This document shows positions 34,159-41,967 of a stretch of 64,000 bases of DNA, one piece after another (within the stretch, counting starts at the first letter, position 1; every line of letters starts with the position of its first letter). The notes beneath the pieces were generated by a model, which was given only the letters and a program-made list of their open reading frames with translations, ran no database searches and was not told where the DNA came from. This DNA is from Halobium salinum (GTDB lineage: Archaea > Halobacteriota > Halobacteria > Halobacteriales > Haloferacaceae): contig NZ_JAODIW010000006.1 of NCBI RefSeq assembly GCF_026586625.1, forward strand, positions 506,927 through 570,926, read 5' to 3'. The translations under genes were made by a program, and so were the position numbers.

Positions 34159-34179
34159 GACGCAGCTAACTCGACACTG

Positions 34180-35403
34180 ATGCAGAATCACGACGACACG
34201 ACGACAGCACCACCCGAGCACACCGAGAACGCAGCTACGGACCCCACGGACGACTTCACCGTCACCCCCTACGATATCGAGGGCGAGGTGGACTACAACC
34301 GCCTCCTCGACCGATTCGGCGCCGACCGACTCACGCCCGAGCAGGTCGCCCGGTTCTCCGCCCCGCCACACCGGCTCCTGCGCCGGGAGCGAATCTTCGC
34401 CGGGCGCGACGTGGACCGCTTTCTCGACGCCGCCGCGGCCGGCGAGGAGGTGTCGGTGGTCACCGGTATCGGCCCCTCCGGACCGATGCACGTCGGCCAC
34501 CTCTCGCAGTTCTACTTCGCGAAGCACCTGCAGGACGAGTTCGGCGCGCGCGTCTACATCCCGCTCTCGGACGACGAGAAACACCTGCTGAAGGACCTCA
34601 CGCTCGACGAGACGGCGACGCACCTCCGCGACAACCTGCGGGACCTGCTCGCGGTCGGCTTCGACCCCGAGTTGACCCGTATCGTCGTCGACACTGCCGA
34701 CGCCGACGCGCTGTACCCGACCGCAGTCAGGTTGGCGAAGGGGTTGACGCCCGCGACGGTCGAGGCGGTCTACGGCGACCCGGCGAACGTCGGCGTCGGC
34801 TTCTACCCGGCGATGCAGGCGACGCACCTTCTCCTGCCCCAGTTGGTCCACGGCGCCCACCCGACGGCGGTGCCCGTGGCGGTCGACCAGGACCCGCACG
34901 TTCGGGTGTGTCGAGACCTCGCCGCGAAGGCGCGCTTCGACGTGGAGAAGCCCGGCGCGCTGCTCTCGAAGTTCCTCCCCCGGCTCGGCGGCGGTGGCGG
35001 GAAGATGAGTTCGAGCGAGGACGTCCCGGGGATTCTCCTCTCCGACGACCGCGAGACGGTCCACGAGAAGGTACAGCGACACGCCTTCTCCGGCGGACAG
35101 GACGACTTGGAGGCCCACCGGGAACTGGGCGGGAACCCCGAGGTCGACGTGGCCTACCAGCTTCTGTACGCCTTCTTCGAGACGGACGACGCGGTGCTGG
35201 AGCGCCTCGCCCGCGAGTACCGCGCCGGCGACCTCCTCTCGGGGGAGTTGAAGACCTACGCGGCCGACCGGATTTCGGACTTCCTCGAAGCCCACCGGGA
35301 GCGCCGACCAGCGGACGGCCGCGACGAGCTTCGCGAGGCGGTCGCGTCGTACCGACTGCGCGAGGACGAACGCCGGCGTCTGCGACACGACCCGCTCTCC
35401 TGA
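34180..35403 (+). CDS. trpS: Tryptophanyl-tRNA synthetase
   Basis: The 407-residue class I synthetase attaches tryptophan to tRNA-Trp. Catalytic signatures are GPSGPMHVGHL (HIGH-type) near residue 105 and GGGGKMSSSED (KMSKS-type) near residue 282. The archaeal/eukaryotic N-terminal extension is present (DFTVTPYDIEGEVDYNRLLDRFGADRL). It starts at ATG 34180, preceded by a 20-residue disordered Thr/Asp/Glu segment in the protein. A leader with a Trp-containing ORF and competing hairpins lies upstream, so expression is probably tied to tryptophan charging. Haloarchaea commonly carry two trpS paralogs; which one this is cannot be told here. Confidence 0.92.
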   Translation: MQNHDDTTTAPPEHTENAATDPTDDFTVTPYDIEGEVDYNRLLDRFGADRLTPEQVARFSAPPHRLLRRERIFAGRDVDRFLDAAAAGEEVSVVTGIGPSGPMHVGHLSQFYFAKHLQDEFGARVYIPLSDDEKHLLKDLTLDETATHLRDNLRDLLAVGFDPELTRIVVDTADADALYPTAVRLAKGLTPATVEAVYGDPANVGVGFYPAMQATHLLLPQLVHGAHPTAVPVAVDQDPHVRVCRDLAAKARFDVEKPGALLSKFLPRLGGGGGKMSSSEDVPGILLSDDRETVHEKVQRHAFSGGQDDLEAHRELGGNPEVDVAYQLLYAFFETDDAVLERLAREYRAGDLLSGELKTYAADRISDFLEAHRERRPADGRDELREAVASYRLREDERRRLRHDPLS

Positions 35404-35465
35404 GGGCGGTCGGAGCGTAGAAACCGGTGCGTTCATCACCCGCCATCCACTACCGTTGTGGCGGT

Positions 35466-36569
35466 ATGGAGAACCTCAGAACCGGCCTGTCCTACGGGGA
35501 CGTGCTGCTGGTGCCACAGCGCTCGCCGGTCGACAGCCGGAGCGACGTGGACCTCTCGACGCGGCTGACGCCGTCCGTCGAGTTGGAGACGCCACTGTTG
35601 AGCGCCGCGATGGACACCGTCACCGAGGCGGAGATGGCGACGGCGCTCTCGGCGGCGGGCGGGCTCGGGACGCTCCATCGCTTTCTGACCGTCGAGGAGC
35701 AGGCGGCGGCCGTCCGCGAGGTCGTCGGAGCGGGCGAGCAGGTCGCCGCCGCGGTCGGCATCAACGAGGATTATCTCGACCGGGCCGAAGCCGTCGTCGA
35801 CGCCGGCGTCGACGTCCTCGTCGTCGACGTCGCCCACGGCCACATGGAGCGCACGCTCGACGCCGTCGCGGCCATCCGCGACGCCTTCCCCGACACCGAC
35901 CTCGTCGCCGGCAACGTCGCCACGAAGGCGGGCGTCGCCGACCTCGCCGCGGCCGGCGCCGACTGCGTGAAGGTCGGCATCGGCCCCGGCTCGCACTGCA
36001 CGACCCGGAAGGTCGCCGGCGCGGGCGTGCCACAGCTCACCGCCGTCGACGACTGTGCCGAGGCCGCCCACGAGCACGGTGTGACGACGGTCGCGGACGG
36101 CGGCATCCGCACCTCCGGCGACGCGGTGAAGGCGCTCGTCGCGGGCGCGGACGCCGTGATGATGGGCCGACTGTTCGCCGGCTGTGAGGAGGCCCCGGGC
36201 GAGATACTCGAGGTCGAGGGCGTCCGCTACAAGGCCTCCCGCGGGATGGCGACGACCGCCGCCGCACGGGAACGCTCGGATAAGGCCGAGAACGTCCGCG
36301 CCGACGAGGGCGTCGAGGGGATGACGCCGTACAAGGGTCCCGTCGCCGACGTGGTCGCCGAGTTCGCCGCCGGCATCCAGTCCGGCCTCTCGTACTGTGG
36401 GGGCCACACCATCGCCGAGGCCCGCGAGAAGGCCGAGTTCATCCGGGTCGCCCCGAGCGCGAAGGAACGCGAGGGCGCCCACGCGGACCACGAGTGGGAG
36501 TCCGTCCACGTCGACAGCGTCGGCGAGGCGGCGACGGGGGCGGAAGCGGACGGCGGCGAGGCGGAGTAG
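35466..36569 (+). CDS. guaB: IMP dehydrogenase/GMP reductase-family protein without CBS domains
   Basis: The 367-residue TIM-barrel enzyme has the nucleotide-phosphate loop and catalytic Cys in [20 protein letters not shown], flap sequence [11 protein letters not shown], the active-site [14 protein letters not shown], and [15 protein letters not shown] (Bateman) domains are absent, as in archaeal IMPDH-like 'guaB2' proteins and in GMP reductases. The GVPQLTAV stretch and the [11 protein letters not shown] segment look more like IMPDH, but the reaction cannot be assigned with certainty. ATG 35466 starts at the conserved [11 protein letters not shown]. The C-terminus has an acidic halophilic tail. 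Confidence 0.82.
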   Translation: MENLRTGLSYGDVLLVPQRSPVDSRSDVDLSTRLTPSVELETPLLSAAMDTVTEAEMATALSAAGGLGTLHRFLTVEEQAAAVREVVGAGEQVAAAVGINEDYLDRAEAVVDAGVDVLVVDVAHGHMERTLDAVAAIRDAFPDTDLVAGNVATKAGVADLAAAGADCVKVGIGPGSHCTTRKVAGAGVPQLTAVDDCAEAAHEHGVTTVADGGIRTSGDAVKALVAGADAVMMGRLFAGCEEAPGEILEVEGVRYKASRGMATTAAARERSDKAENVRADEGVEGMTPYKGPVADVVAEFAAGIQSGLSYCGGHTIAEAREKAEFIRVAPSAKEREGAHADHEWESVHVDSVGEAATGAEADGGEAE

Positions 36570-36593
36570 CGCCGCGACTCCGTCGTCGGCCGG

Positions 36594-36631
36594 CGACACA
36601 CCGGTTCAGACCGGACACACCGGCTCAGACC
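36594..36631. repeat. 19-bp tandem repeat spanning the DM13 stop codon
   Basis: GACACACCGGTTCAGACCG (36594-36612) is followed directly by GACACACCGGCTCAGACCG (36613-36631), 18 of 19 identical. The second unit contains the DM13 stop (TCA at 36625-36627). Each unit plus the next G also forms a small hairpin, CCGGT-TCAG-ACCGG in the first. Confidence 0.8.
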
Positions 36632-37110
36632 GGAGTCAGCGTCGCCGCGCCGAAGGGGACGGCGAACCGGTCGCACCAGATACTCACGCCCATGTACTCG
36701 GACGGGTCGACGCCGGCGGGAAGCCGCTGGGTGAACGTCCCCTCCTTGGTACTCTCGCCCCCGTCGGCCCCGCCGTCGACGAGTATCTTCACCCCGGCGT
36801 CGACCTCGCTCGTCGTGTCCGGGTCGGGCGCCGGCGTCAGGTAGACGAACACGTCCGGCCCCTGCGTCTGTTCGTACTCCTCGAACCGGAGGGCGACCCC
36901 CTCGCCGTCCTCGTAGAGGGTCACGGTTCCCGAGACCCGGTGATTCGCCTTCCCGACGAACACCCCCCGTTTCAGGGCCATCCCGGTCGGACCTGCCGCC
37001 TCCGCGACCATCGTCGACCGCTCGGGGGCGAACAGTTCCCAGCCGACCACTCCGGCGACCCCCAGTCCCGTCACCGCTCCGACCCCCGCCAGTATCTGAC
37101 GCCGTTTCAT
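36625..37110 (-). CDS. Exported DM13-domain protein
   Basis: The 161-residue protein has a short TM/signal anchor (MKRRQILAGVGAVTGLGVAGVVGWELFAP) with a basic start, so it is probably membrane-anchored and outside. Residues about 45-160 form a DM13 domain: GVFVGKANHRVSGTVTLYED, a central PDVFVYLTPAPDPDT strand and a conserved YMGVSIWCDRFAVPFG ending with a Cys. DM13 domains are thought to bind heme-like or redox cofactors in electron transfer; exact role unknown. ATG 37110 is the natural start. The stop is duplicated in a 19-bp tandem repeat. Confidence 0.82.
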   Translation of the reverse strand: MKRRQILAGVGAVTGLGVAGVVGWELFAPERSTMVAEAAGPTGMALKRGVFVGKANHRVSGTVTLYEDGEGVALRFEEYEQTQGPDVFVYLTPAPDPDTTSEVDAGVKILVDGGADGGESTKEGTFTQRLPAGVDPSEYMGVSIWCDRFAVPFGAATLTPV

Positions 37111-37598
37111 CGTGGATGGGAGAACGTGAGGTGTCGGATTCAACGTGTAGCGGTCGTGCGCGGTCGACTCCTCGCTGACACAGGTACTTAGCCGACCGCC
37201 TCGGCGAGGAGCGGGGTTGCGAGGAGCGGGGTTCCGTCGGACGCGAGGGCCGGCGCCGGCGCGCCGAGACGGCGAATCTACGGTGTGGCGGCGCACGCAG
37301 GCGGCCCTCCCTCGGCCGCCGTGCGTGTGAGGGGCGACTGAGCGAGTGAACGAAGTGCGGGAGCGACGGAGACGGTTGGAGGCTCGAAGCGTCCCGGCTA
37401 TCGCGGGTCGGTGCTGTCCTTTTACATTGCCGTCCTCTCGCGACGCTGTCCCCTCACGAGACGCCTCTACGCGCCTCGACAGACCCGATTTCCCCGGCCA
37501 CGACACGAAACCGAACCACCTCTGAGACACGCTCACGCCCCCCGAACCGGCACACAGGGGAATCGCTTAAACCGCTCGGACGGGTATTCGGACCTATA
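37111..37598. other. Gene-free 488-nt region upstream of the KH-domain gene
   Basis: It holds a perfect 15-bp tandem repeat GCGAGGAGCGGGGTT (37204-37218, 37219-37233). A T/A-rich CTTAAACCG element near 37566-37574, about 25-33 nt before the KH start, suggests a leaderless promoter. Otherwise nothing coding is evident. Confidence 0.5.
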
Positions 37599-38138
37599 AT
37601 GCAACACGTGAAGGTTCCGCAGGACCGCATCGGTGTCCTCATCGGTGACGGTGGCGAGACCATGCGTGCCATCGAGGACCGGGCCGATGTCCGCCTCGAC
37701 ATCGACTCCGAGACGGGGTCGGTCGCCATCGACGCCGTCGGCGACCCCGTCTCCGGGATGGTCGCACCGGACATCGTCCAGGCCATCGGGCGGGGGTTCT
37801 CGCCCGAGTCGGCCCTCTCGCTGCTCGACGGCGAGATGCGGATGTTCGAGCTCATCGACATCGACGAGGCATCGCGCAACAAGAACGACCTGCAGCGACA
37901 CAAGGGCCGCCTCATCGGCGAGAACGGGCGCACTCGCGAGCTGATGGAGGAGCTGTCGGGCGCCGAGGTCGTCATCTACGGCACGACGCTGGGCATCATC
38001 GGCTCCCCCGAGGAGGTCGAGGTCGTCCGCCGCGCCGTCGGGATGCTCCTCGACGGGGCGCCCCACGGCGCCGTCTACTCCTTCCTCGAACGGAAGCACA
38101 ACGAACTCACGCAGGGGTTCGACGTGAACCAGGCCTGA
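37599..38138 (+). CDS. KH-domain RNA-binding protein (archaeal Dim2/Pno1-like)
   Basis: The 179-residue protein has two KH-like modules, the first with VLIGDGGETMRAIE and the second with GRLIGENGRTRELMEELSGAEVVIYG (GxxG loop GENG). Archaeal Dim2/Pno1 helps ribosomal small-subunit biogenesis and can stimulate methylation by Dim1, based on family knowledge. ATG 37599 follows the promoter region noted upstream. A short copy of the stop context (CCTGAGCGGAC, 38134-38144) reappears as CCTGAGCGAAC at 38180-38190. Confidence 0.88.
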   Translation: MQHVKVPQDRIGVLIGDGGETMRAIEDRADVRLDIDSETGSVAIDAVGDPVSGMVAPDIVQAIGRGFSPESALSLLDGEMRMFELIDIDEASRNKNDLQRHKGRLIGENGRTRELMEELSGAEVVIYGTTLGIIGSPEEVEVVRRAVGMLLDGAPHGAVYSFLERKHNELTQGFDVNQA

Positions 38139-38216
38139 GCGGACCACGGCCCCACCGACTTCGGAGCGCCTCCTTATGCCCTGAGCGAACGTATCGACCC
38201 GGGATTCGCGAGAATC

Positions 38217-38852
38217 GTGTTCACCGTGACCGCCACCGACGCTTCGCCCCTCACCCGCCAGCCGACCGCCGACGACCCGTCCTCGGCGACGGGTAGCCGG
38301 CCGGGAACCCTCCTGACGCTCCTCACGGCGGGGAGCGTCGGACTGTTCGCCGCGGTGTGGGCGACGTTCGCGCTCGTCCCCGACCCGTCGGCGACCGTCC
38401 GGGTCGCGCTCCTCGCCCTCGGCGCGTCGAGCCTCTGGACGCTCGCCGCCGGGGTCGTCGCGCTCTGGCGGACGCACCTGCGCGGCGACGGCTTCGTGGG
38501 TGCCGTCGGCGCGGCGGTGACCACTCTCGGCGTCGCCTGTGGCGCCCTCGGTGTCACCGTCGTCGCCCTCGTCTCCGCGTCGCCGCCACAGGGGATGTTC
38601 GTGTTCCCCGTGCTCGCCGTCGGGGTCGGAATCGTCGCCGCGCTCGCGGGGTCGCTCCCCCTCGGAATCGCCCTCTGGCGCGACGGCGACGCGTCGCGGT
38701 TCGGCGCGGCGCTCCTCGCCGGGTCGCTCCCGTTCGGCCTCGGAGCCGCGGGGGTGCTCACGCTGCTCTACGGTGGCGGCGGGTTCGTCGGACTGCTCGC
38801 GGGGGTGCTCGCCTTCGCACTCGGAATCGTCGTCCTCGGCCTCGTCCGGTAG
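38217..38852 (+). CDS. Hypothetical multi-pass membrane protein
   Basis: The 211-residue protein is mostly hydrophobic with about six TM helices. It starts at GTG 38217 (a second GTG at 38226 is equally possible). Notable segments are [58 protein letters not shown] and a C-terminal [19 protein letters not shown]. There are no recognisable motifs or charged TM residues suggesting transport. It is separate from the KH and thermosome genes by normal spacing. Confidence 0.6.
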   Translation: MFTVTATDASPLTRQPTADDPSSATGSRPGTLLTLLTAGSVGLFAAVWATFALVPDPSATVRVALLALGASSLWTLAAGVVALWRTHLRGDGFVGAVGAAVTTLGVACGALGVTVVALVSASPPQGMFVFPVLAVGVGIVAALAGSLPLGIALWRDGDASRFGAALLAGSLPFGLGAAGVLTLLYGGGGFVGLLAGVLAFALGIVVLGLVR

Positions 38853-38958
38853 TCCCGACCCCGACCCGCTCCCAGAGACCACACTTGAATGCGGACGATG
38901 TGAGACAGTCTCACGACCGGCGCCCCCATCCCGTGCGGCGATTCTCTTCAACGCGTTC

Positions 38959-38973
38959 CGAAGGCTTTTTATA
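38959..38973 (+). promoter_or_regulatory. Thermosome promoter (BRE and TATA box)
   Basis: CGAAGGCTTTTTATA (38959-38973) holds the haloarchaeal BRE-like CGAA and a TATA box TTTTTATA ending 27 nt before the ATG at 39001. Transcription would therefore begin at or within a few bases of the start codon (leaderless). CGAA-TTTATA layouts are known for heat-inducible cct promoters in haloarchaea, and heat control here is inferred by analogy. Confidence 0.7.
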
Positions 38974-39000
38974 GAACCACAGACAATCCTGGCGTGTCTC

Positions 39001-40692
39001 ATGGCTCAGCGACAGCGTATGGGCAACCAGCCCATGATCGTACTCTCGGAGGACAGCCAGCGCACGTCCGGACGTGACGCGCAGTCGATGAACATCACGG
39101 CCGGCAAGGCCGTCGCGGAGTCCGTTCGGACCACACTCGGTCCGAAAGGGATGGACAAGATGCTCGTCGACTCCTCGGGCGGCGTCGTCGTCACGAACGA
39201 CGGCGTGACCATCCTGAAGGAGATGGACATCGACCACCCGGCGGCCAACATGATCGTCGAGGTCAGCGAGACCCAGGAGGACGAGGTCGGCGACGGCACC
39301 ACGACCGCCGTCGTCATCGCCGGCGAACTCCTCGACCAGGCCGAGGAGCTCATCGACTCGGACGTCCACGCGACGACCATCGCGCAGGGGTACCGACAGG
39401 CCTCGGAGAAGGCCAAGGAGCTCCTCGAGGAGAAGGCCATCGACGTCTCCGCCGAGGACCGCGAGACGCTCGTCAAAATCGCCGCCACGGCGATGACCGG
39501 CAAGGGCGCGGAGAACGCGAAGGACAAGCTCGCTGAGCTCGTCGTCGACGCCGTGCTCGCCGTGCGCGACGACGACGGCGTCGACACCGACAACGTCAGC
39601 GTCGAGAAGGTCGTCGGCGGCTCCATTGACAACTCGGAGCTCGTCGAGGGCGTCATCGTCGACAAGGAGCGCGTCGACGAGAACATGCCCTACATGGTCG
39701 AGGACGCCAACGTCGCCGTGTTCGACGGCGCCCTCGAGGTGAAGGAGACCGAAATCGACGCCGAGGTCAACGTCACCGACCCCGACCAGCTCCAGCAGTT
39801 CCTCGACCAGGAGGAGGAGCAGCTCAAGGAGATGGTCGACCAGCTGAAGGCGGTCGGCACCGACGTCGTCTTCGTCGGCGACGGCATCGACGACATGGCC
39901 CAGCACTACCTCGCGAAGGAGGGTATCCTCGCCGTGCGCCGCACGAAGAGCGGCGACCTCAAGCGGCTGGCCCGCTCGACGGGCGCCCGCGTCGTCTCCA
40001 ACCTCGACGACCTCGAGGACGACGACCTCGGCTTCGCCGGCAGCGTCGCCCAGAAAGACATCGGCGGCGACGAGCGCATCTTCGTCGAGGACGTCGAGGA
40101 GGCCAAGTCCGTCACGCTCATCCTCCGCGGCGGCACCGAGCACGTCGTCGACGAGGTCGAGCGCGCCATCGAGGACTCCCTCGGCGTCGTGCGCACGACG
40201 CTCAACGACGGGAAGGTGCTGCCCGGCGGCGGCGCCCCCGAGACGGAGCTCGCCCTCGAACTGCGTGACTTTGCCGACTCCGTCGGCGGCCGCGAGCAGC
40301 TCGCCATCGAGGCGTTCGCGGACGCACTCGAGGTCATCCCGCGCACCCTCGCCGAGAACGCGGGTCTCGACCCCATCGACTCCCTCGTCGACCTCCGCTC
40401 CCGTCACGACGGCGGCGAGTTCGGCGCCGGTCTCGACGCCTACACCGGCGACGTCATCGACATGGAAGGGGAGGGCGTCGTGGAGCCCCTCCGCGTCAAG
40501 ACACAGGCCATCGAGTCCGCCACCGAGGCGGCCGTCATGATCCTCCGCATCGACGACGTCATCGCCGCGGGCGACCTGAAGGGCGGCAAGGTCGGCGACG
40601 ACGACGGCGACGACGAGATGCCCCCCGGCGGCGGCATGGGCGGCGGCATGGGTGGCATGGGCGGCATGGGCGGTATGGGCGGCGCAATGTGA
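39001..40692 (+). CDS. thsA: Thermosome (group II chaperonin) subunit
   Basis: The 563-residue group II chaperonin subunit forms part of a double-ring folding machine. It has the N-terminal [20 protein letters not shown], the ATP-binding [12 protein letters not shown] and catalytic GDGTTTAVV (about residue 96), and [10 protein letters not shown]. The C-terminal tail is Gly/Met repeats ([16 protein letters not shown]), as in haloarchaeal alpha subunits. ATG 39001 follows a strong promoter. Haloarchaea have two or three paralogs; the sequence near the N-terminus fits the alpha (cct1/thsA) type best. Single gene, no operon. Confidence 0.95.
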   Translation: MAQRQRMGNQPMIVLSEDSQRTSGRDAQSMNITAGKAVAESVRTTLGPKGMDKMLVDSSGGVVVTNDGVTILKEMDIDHPAANMIVEVSETQEDEVGDGTTTAVVIAGELLDQAEELIDSDVHATTIAQGYRQASEKAKELLEEKAIDVSAEDRETLVKIAATAMTGKGAENAKDKLAELVVDAVLAVRDDDGVDTDNVSVEKVVGGSIDNSELVEGVIVDKERVDENMPYMVEDANVAVFDGALEVKETEIDAEVNVTDPDQLQQFLDQEEEQLKEMVDQLKAVGTDVVFVGDGIDDMAQHYLAKEGILAVRRTKSGDLKRLARSTGARVVSNLDDLEDDDLGFAGSVAQKDIGGDERIFVEDVEEAKSVTLILRGGTEHVVDEVERAIEDSLGVVRTTLNDGKVLPGGGAPETELALELRDFADSVGGREQLAIEAFADALEVIPRTLAENAGLDPIDSLVDLRSRHDGGEFGAGLDAYTGDVIDMEGEGVVEPLRVKTQAIESATEAAVMILRIDDVIAAGDLKGGKVGDDDGDDEMPPGGGMGGGMGGMGGMGGMGGAM

Positions 40693-40971
40693 AGTCGGCC
40701 CCGTAGGCCACCTTCACACCCGCTCCGACCGACCACCGCACCGCTCACCGACCACACTCGACACGGTTTCACTTCTTTCGCGCTCACGGCGGGGAGCGGC
40801 GGCGCTGCTCTCGACGTGAGCACTCCGGAGATGGACCTCTCTCGACAGAGCGTCTCATCGAGCAGAAGGGGCCTCGACCGGCCGAACAGCCGGCGATGGG
40901 TGAGGTCCCTTCCGTGGATTCTCTGACCGTTACAAAACGGTCCGAAACCCCATCGAGGGGTCATCTGACCG

Positions 40972-41121
40972 CTACCAGCTCATGAAGTACAGCAACACGC
41001 CCAGCGCCATCAGGAACACCCCGAGCGTCGACGTCGCCGGCTCCGGGAAGAGAAACAGCACCAGTCCGATGACGAACAGCGTCGTCGCCGATATCGTCGT
41101 TCCGCCGATTTCTCGTGCCAT
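40972..41121 (-). CDS. Small FPEPxTS-motif membrane protein, copy 1 (49 aa)
   Basis: The 49-residue protein starts MAREIGGTTISATTLF and continues VIGLVLFLFPEPATSTLG, then a second TM helix (FLMALGVLLYFMSW). The motif F-P-E-P-x-T-S between two TM helices is shared with the proteins at 41203 and 41687. The short N-terminus lacks the acidic tail of the other two. It is the first of three tandem minus-strand copies. Function unknown. Confidence 0.75.
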   Translation of the reverse strand: MAREIGGTTISATTLFVIGLVLFLFPEPATSTLGVFLMALGVLLYFMSW

Positions 41122-41202
41122 ACGCCGCGCTTCGGAAGTTCGGCACTAATCGGTTCCGGCCGTCGTCGGACTCGGTGTCGACACGACAGCGGCGTCGACC
41201 GC

Positions 41203-41445
41203 TCAGCCGAGCGCGAACCGCGTCAGCCACGCCAGCGCCCCGACGACGACGAGCGTCGCGCCGACCCACGACGTGACCGGTTCGGGGAACACGAACAGTC
41301 CGGCGCCGACCAGAATCAGCAGCGCCGCGACGCCGGGGCCGTCGTCGGTCGTACTCCCGTCCTCGCCGGTCGCGCTCTCGTCCGCCGTCGTCTCGTCGAC
41401 ACCGGTGTCGAAGGGGTCGTCGGTGTCGCCGCGTGGGGTGTCCAT
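41203..41445 (-). CDS. Small FPEPxTS-motif membrane protein, copy 2 (80 aa)
   Basis: The 80-residue paralog has an acidic, Asp/Thr-rich disordered N-terminus of about 37 residues. Two TM helices then enclose LFVFPEPVTSWVG. Helix 1 is VAALLILVGAGLFVF and helix 2 is ATLVVVGALAWLTRFALG. Relative to copies 1 and 3 the hairpin core is well conserved, so the FPEPxTS turn is the likely functional element. Function unknown. Confidence 0.75.
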   Translation of the reverse strand: MDTPRGDTDDPFDTGVDETTADESATGEDGSTTDDGPGVAALLILVGAGLFVFPEPVTSWVGATLVVVGALAWLTRFALG

Positions 41446-41686
41446 ACCCCGACCGTACGGCAGGCGACGCCTAAACGTTCGGGATGGGTCGAGCGGCGAT
41501 GTTTAGTTGAGAGGGGTTGAGTCGGTAGACGTGTTGTGTCGGTAGTTCACGGAAGGGGCCGCGAGCGCGGCCCCTCCCGAAGTCCCTCCCAACACCGGCT
41601 GTTCGGCCGGTTGTTACCCGTCTCTGCTCGGTGGGTCGCGCAACTAAACACGACCGGGTCGAGCCGCTCTCGACGAAGAGAGCCGC

Positions 41687-41869
41687 TCAGAGGAACCGAT
41701 CGGCGAGGAACACGACGGCGCCGACGAGCACGAGCGCGGCCCCGACCGCCGAGGTCACCGGTTCTGGGAAGACGAACAGTGCCGCCCCGACGACGATGAA
41801 CAGCGCCGCGAGGGCCTCCTGTGACCGCTCCTCGTCGTGGATGCTCCCCGTGTCGTCTGTCTCTGACAT
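41687..41869 (-). CDS. Small FPEPxTS-motif membrane protein, copy 3 (60 aa)
   Basis: The 60-residue paralog has a short acidic N-terminus (MSETDDTGSIHDEERS) and the two-TM hairpin ALFIVVGAALFVFPEPVTSAVG followed by AALVLVGAVVFLADRFL. The LFVFPEPVTS core is identical to copy 2. It is the first copy downstream of the Bat-type regulator (same strand, about 100 nt apart), which may influence it, though that is inference. Confidence 0.75.
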   Translation of the reverse strand: MSETDDTGSIHDEERSQEALAALFIVVGAALFVFPEPVTSAVGAALVLVGAVVFLADRFL

Positions 41870-41967
41870 ACCTCCGAATCGACGACGGCGGCGGGTAAGC
41901 GTTCGGGTCGATGTGCCGTCGACGAACCTCATCATCCCTCGCAGCCGTGTCAGAGCGTTCGATACGG

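Larger units (their letters stand above)
40878..41610. repeat. 16-bp inverted repeat flanking two of three paralogous small genes
   Basis: CCGGCCGAACAGCCGG (40878-40893) is the exact reverse complement of CCGGCTGTTCGGCCGG (41595-41610). Sequence next to both arms is also related (GGTCCCTTCCGTGG inside the left, CACGGAAGGGGCC inside the right). The right side also carries a near-loopless hairpin GGGGCCGCG/CGCGGCCCC (41555-41563, 41566-41574). The block encloses the genes at 40972 and 41203 while the third paralog (41687) lies just outside. Confidence 0.7.

Noticed and set aside
38134-38190. CCTGAGCGGAC/CCTGAGCGAAC at the KH gene as a tail copy
   Set aside because: 10 of 11 bases match around the stop with a 4-bp hairpin between, but the match is too short to claim alone; noted only as a weak parallel.
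40630-40690. Gly/Met repeats at the thermosome 3' end
   Set aside because: They are the normal C-terminal GGM tail of group II chaperonins, not an independent repeat.
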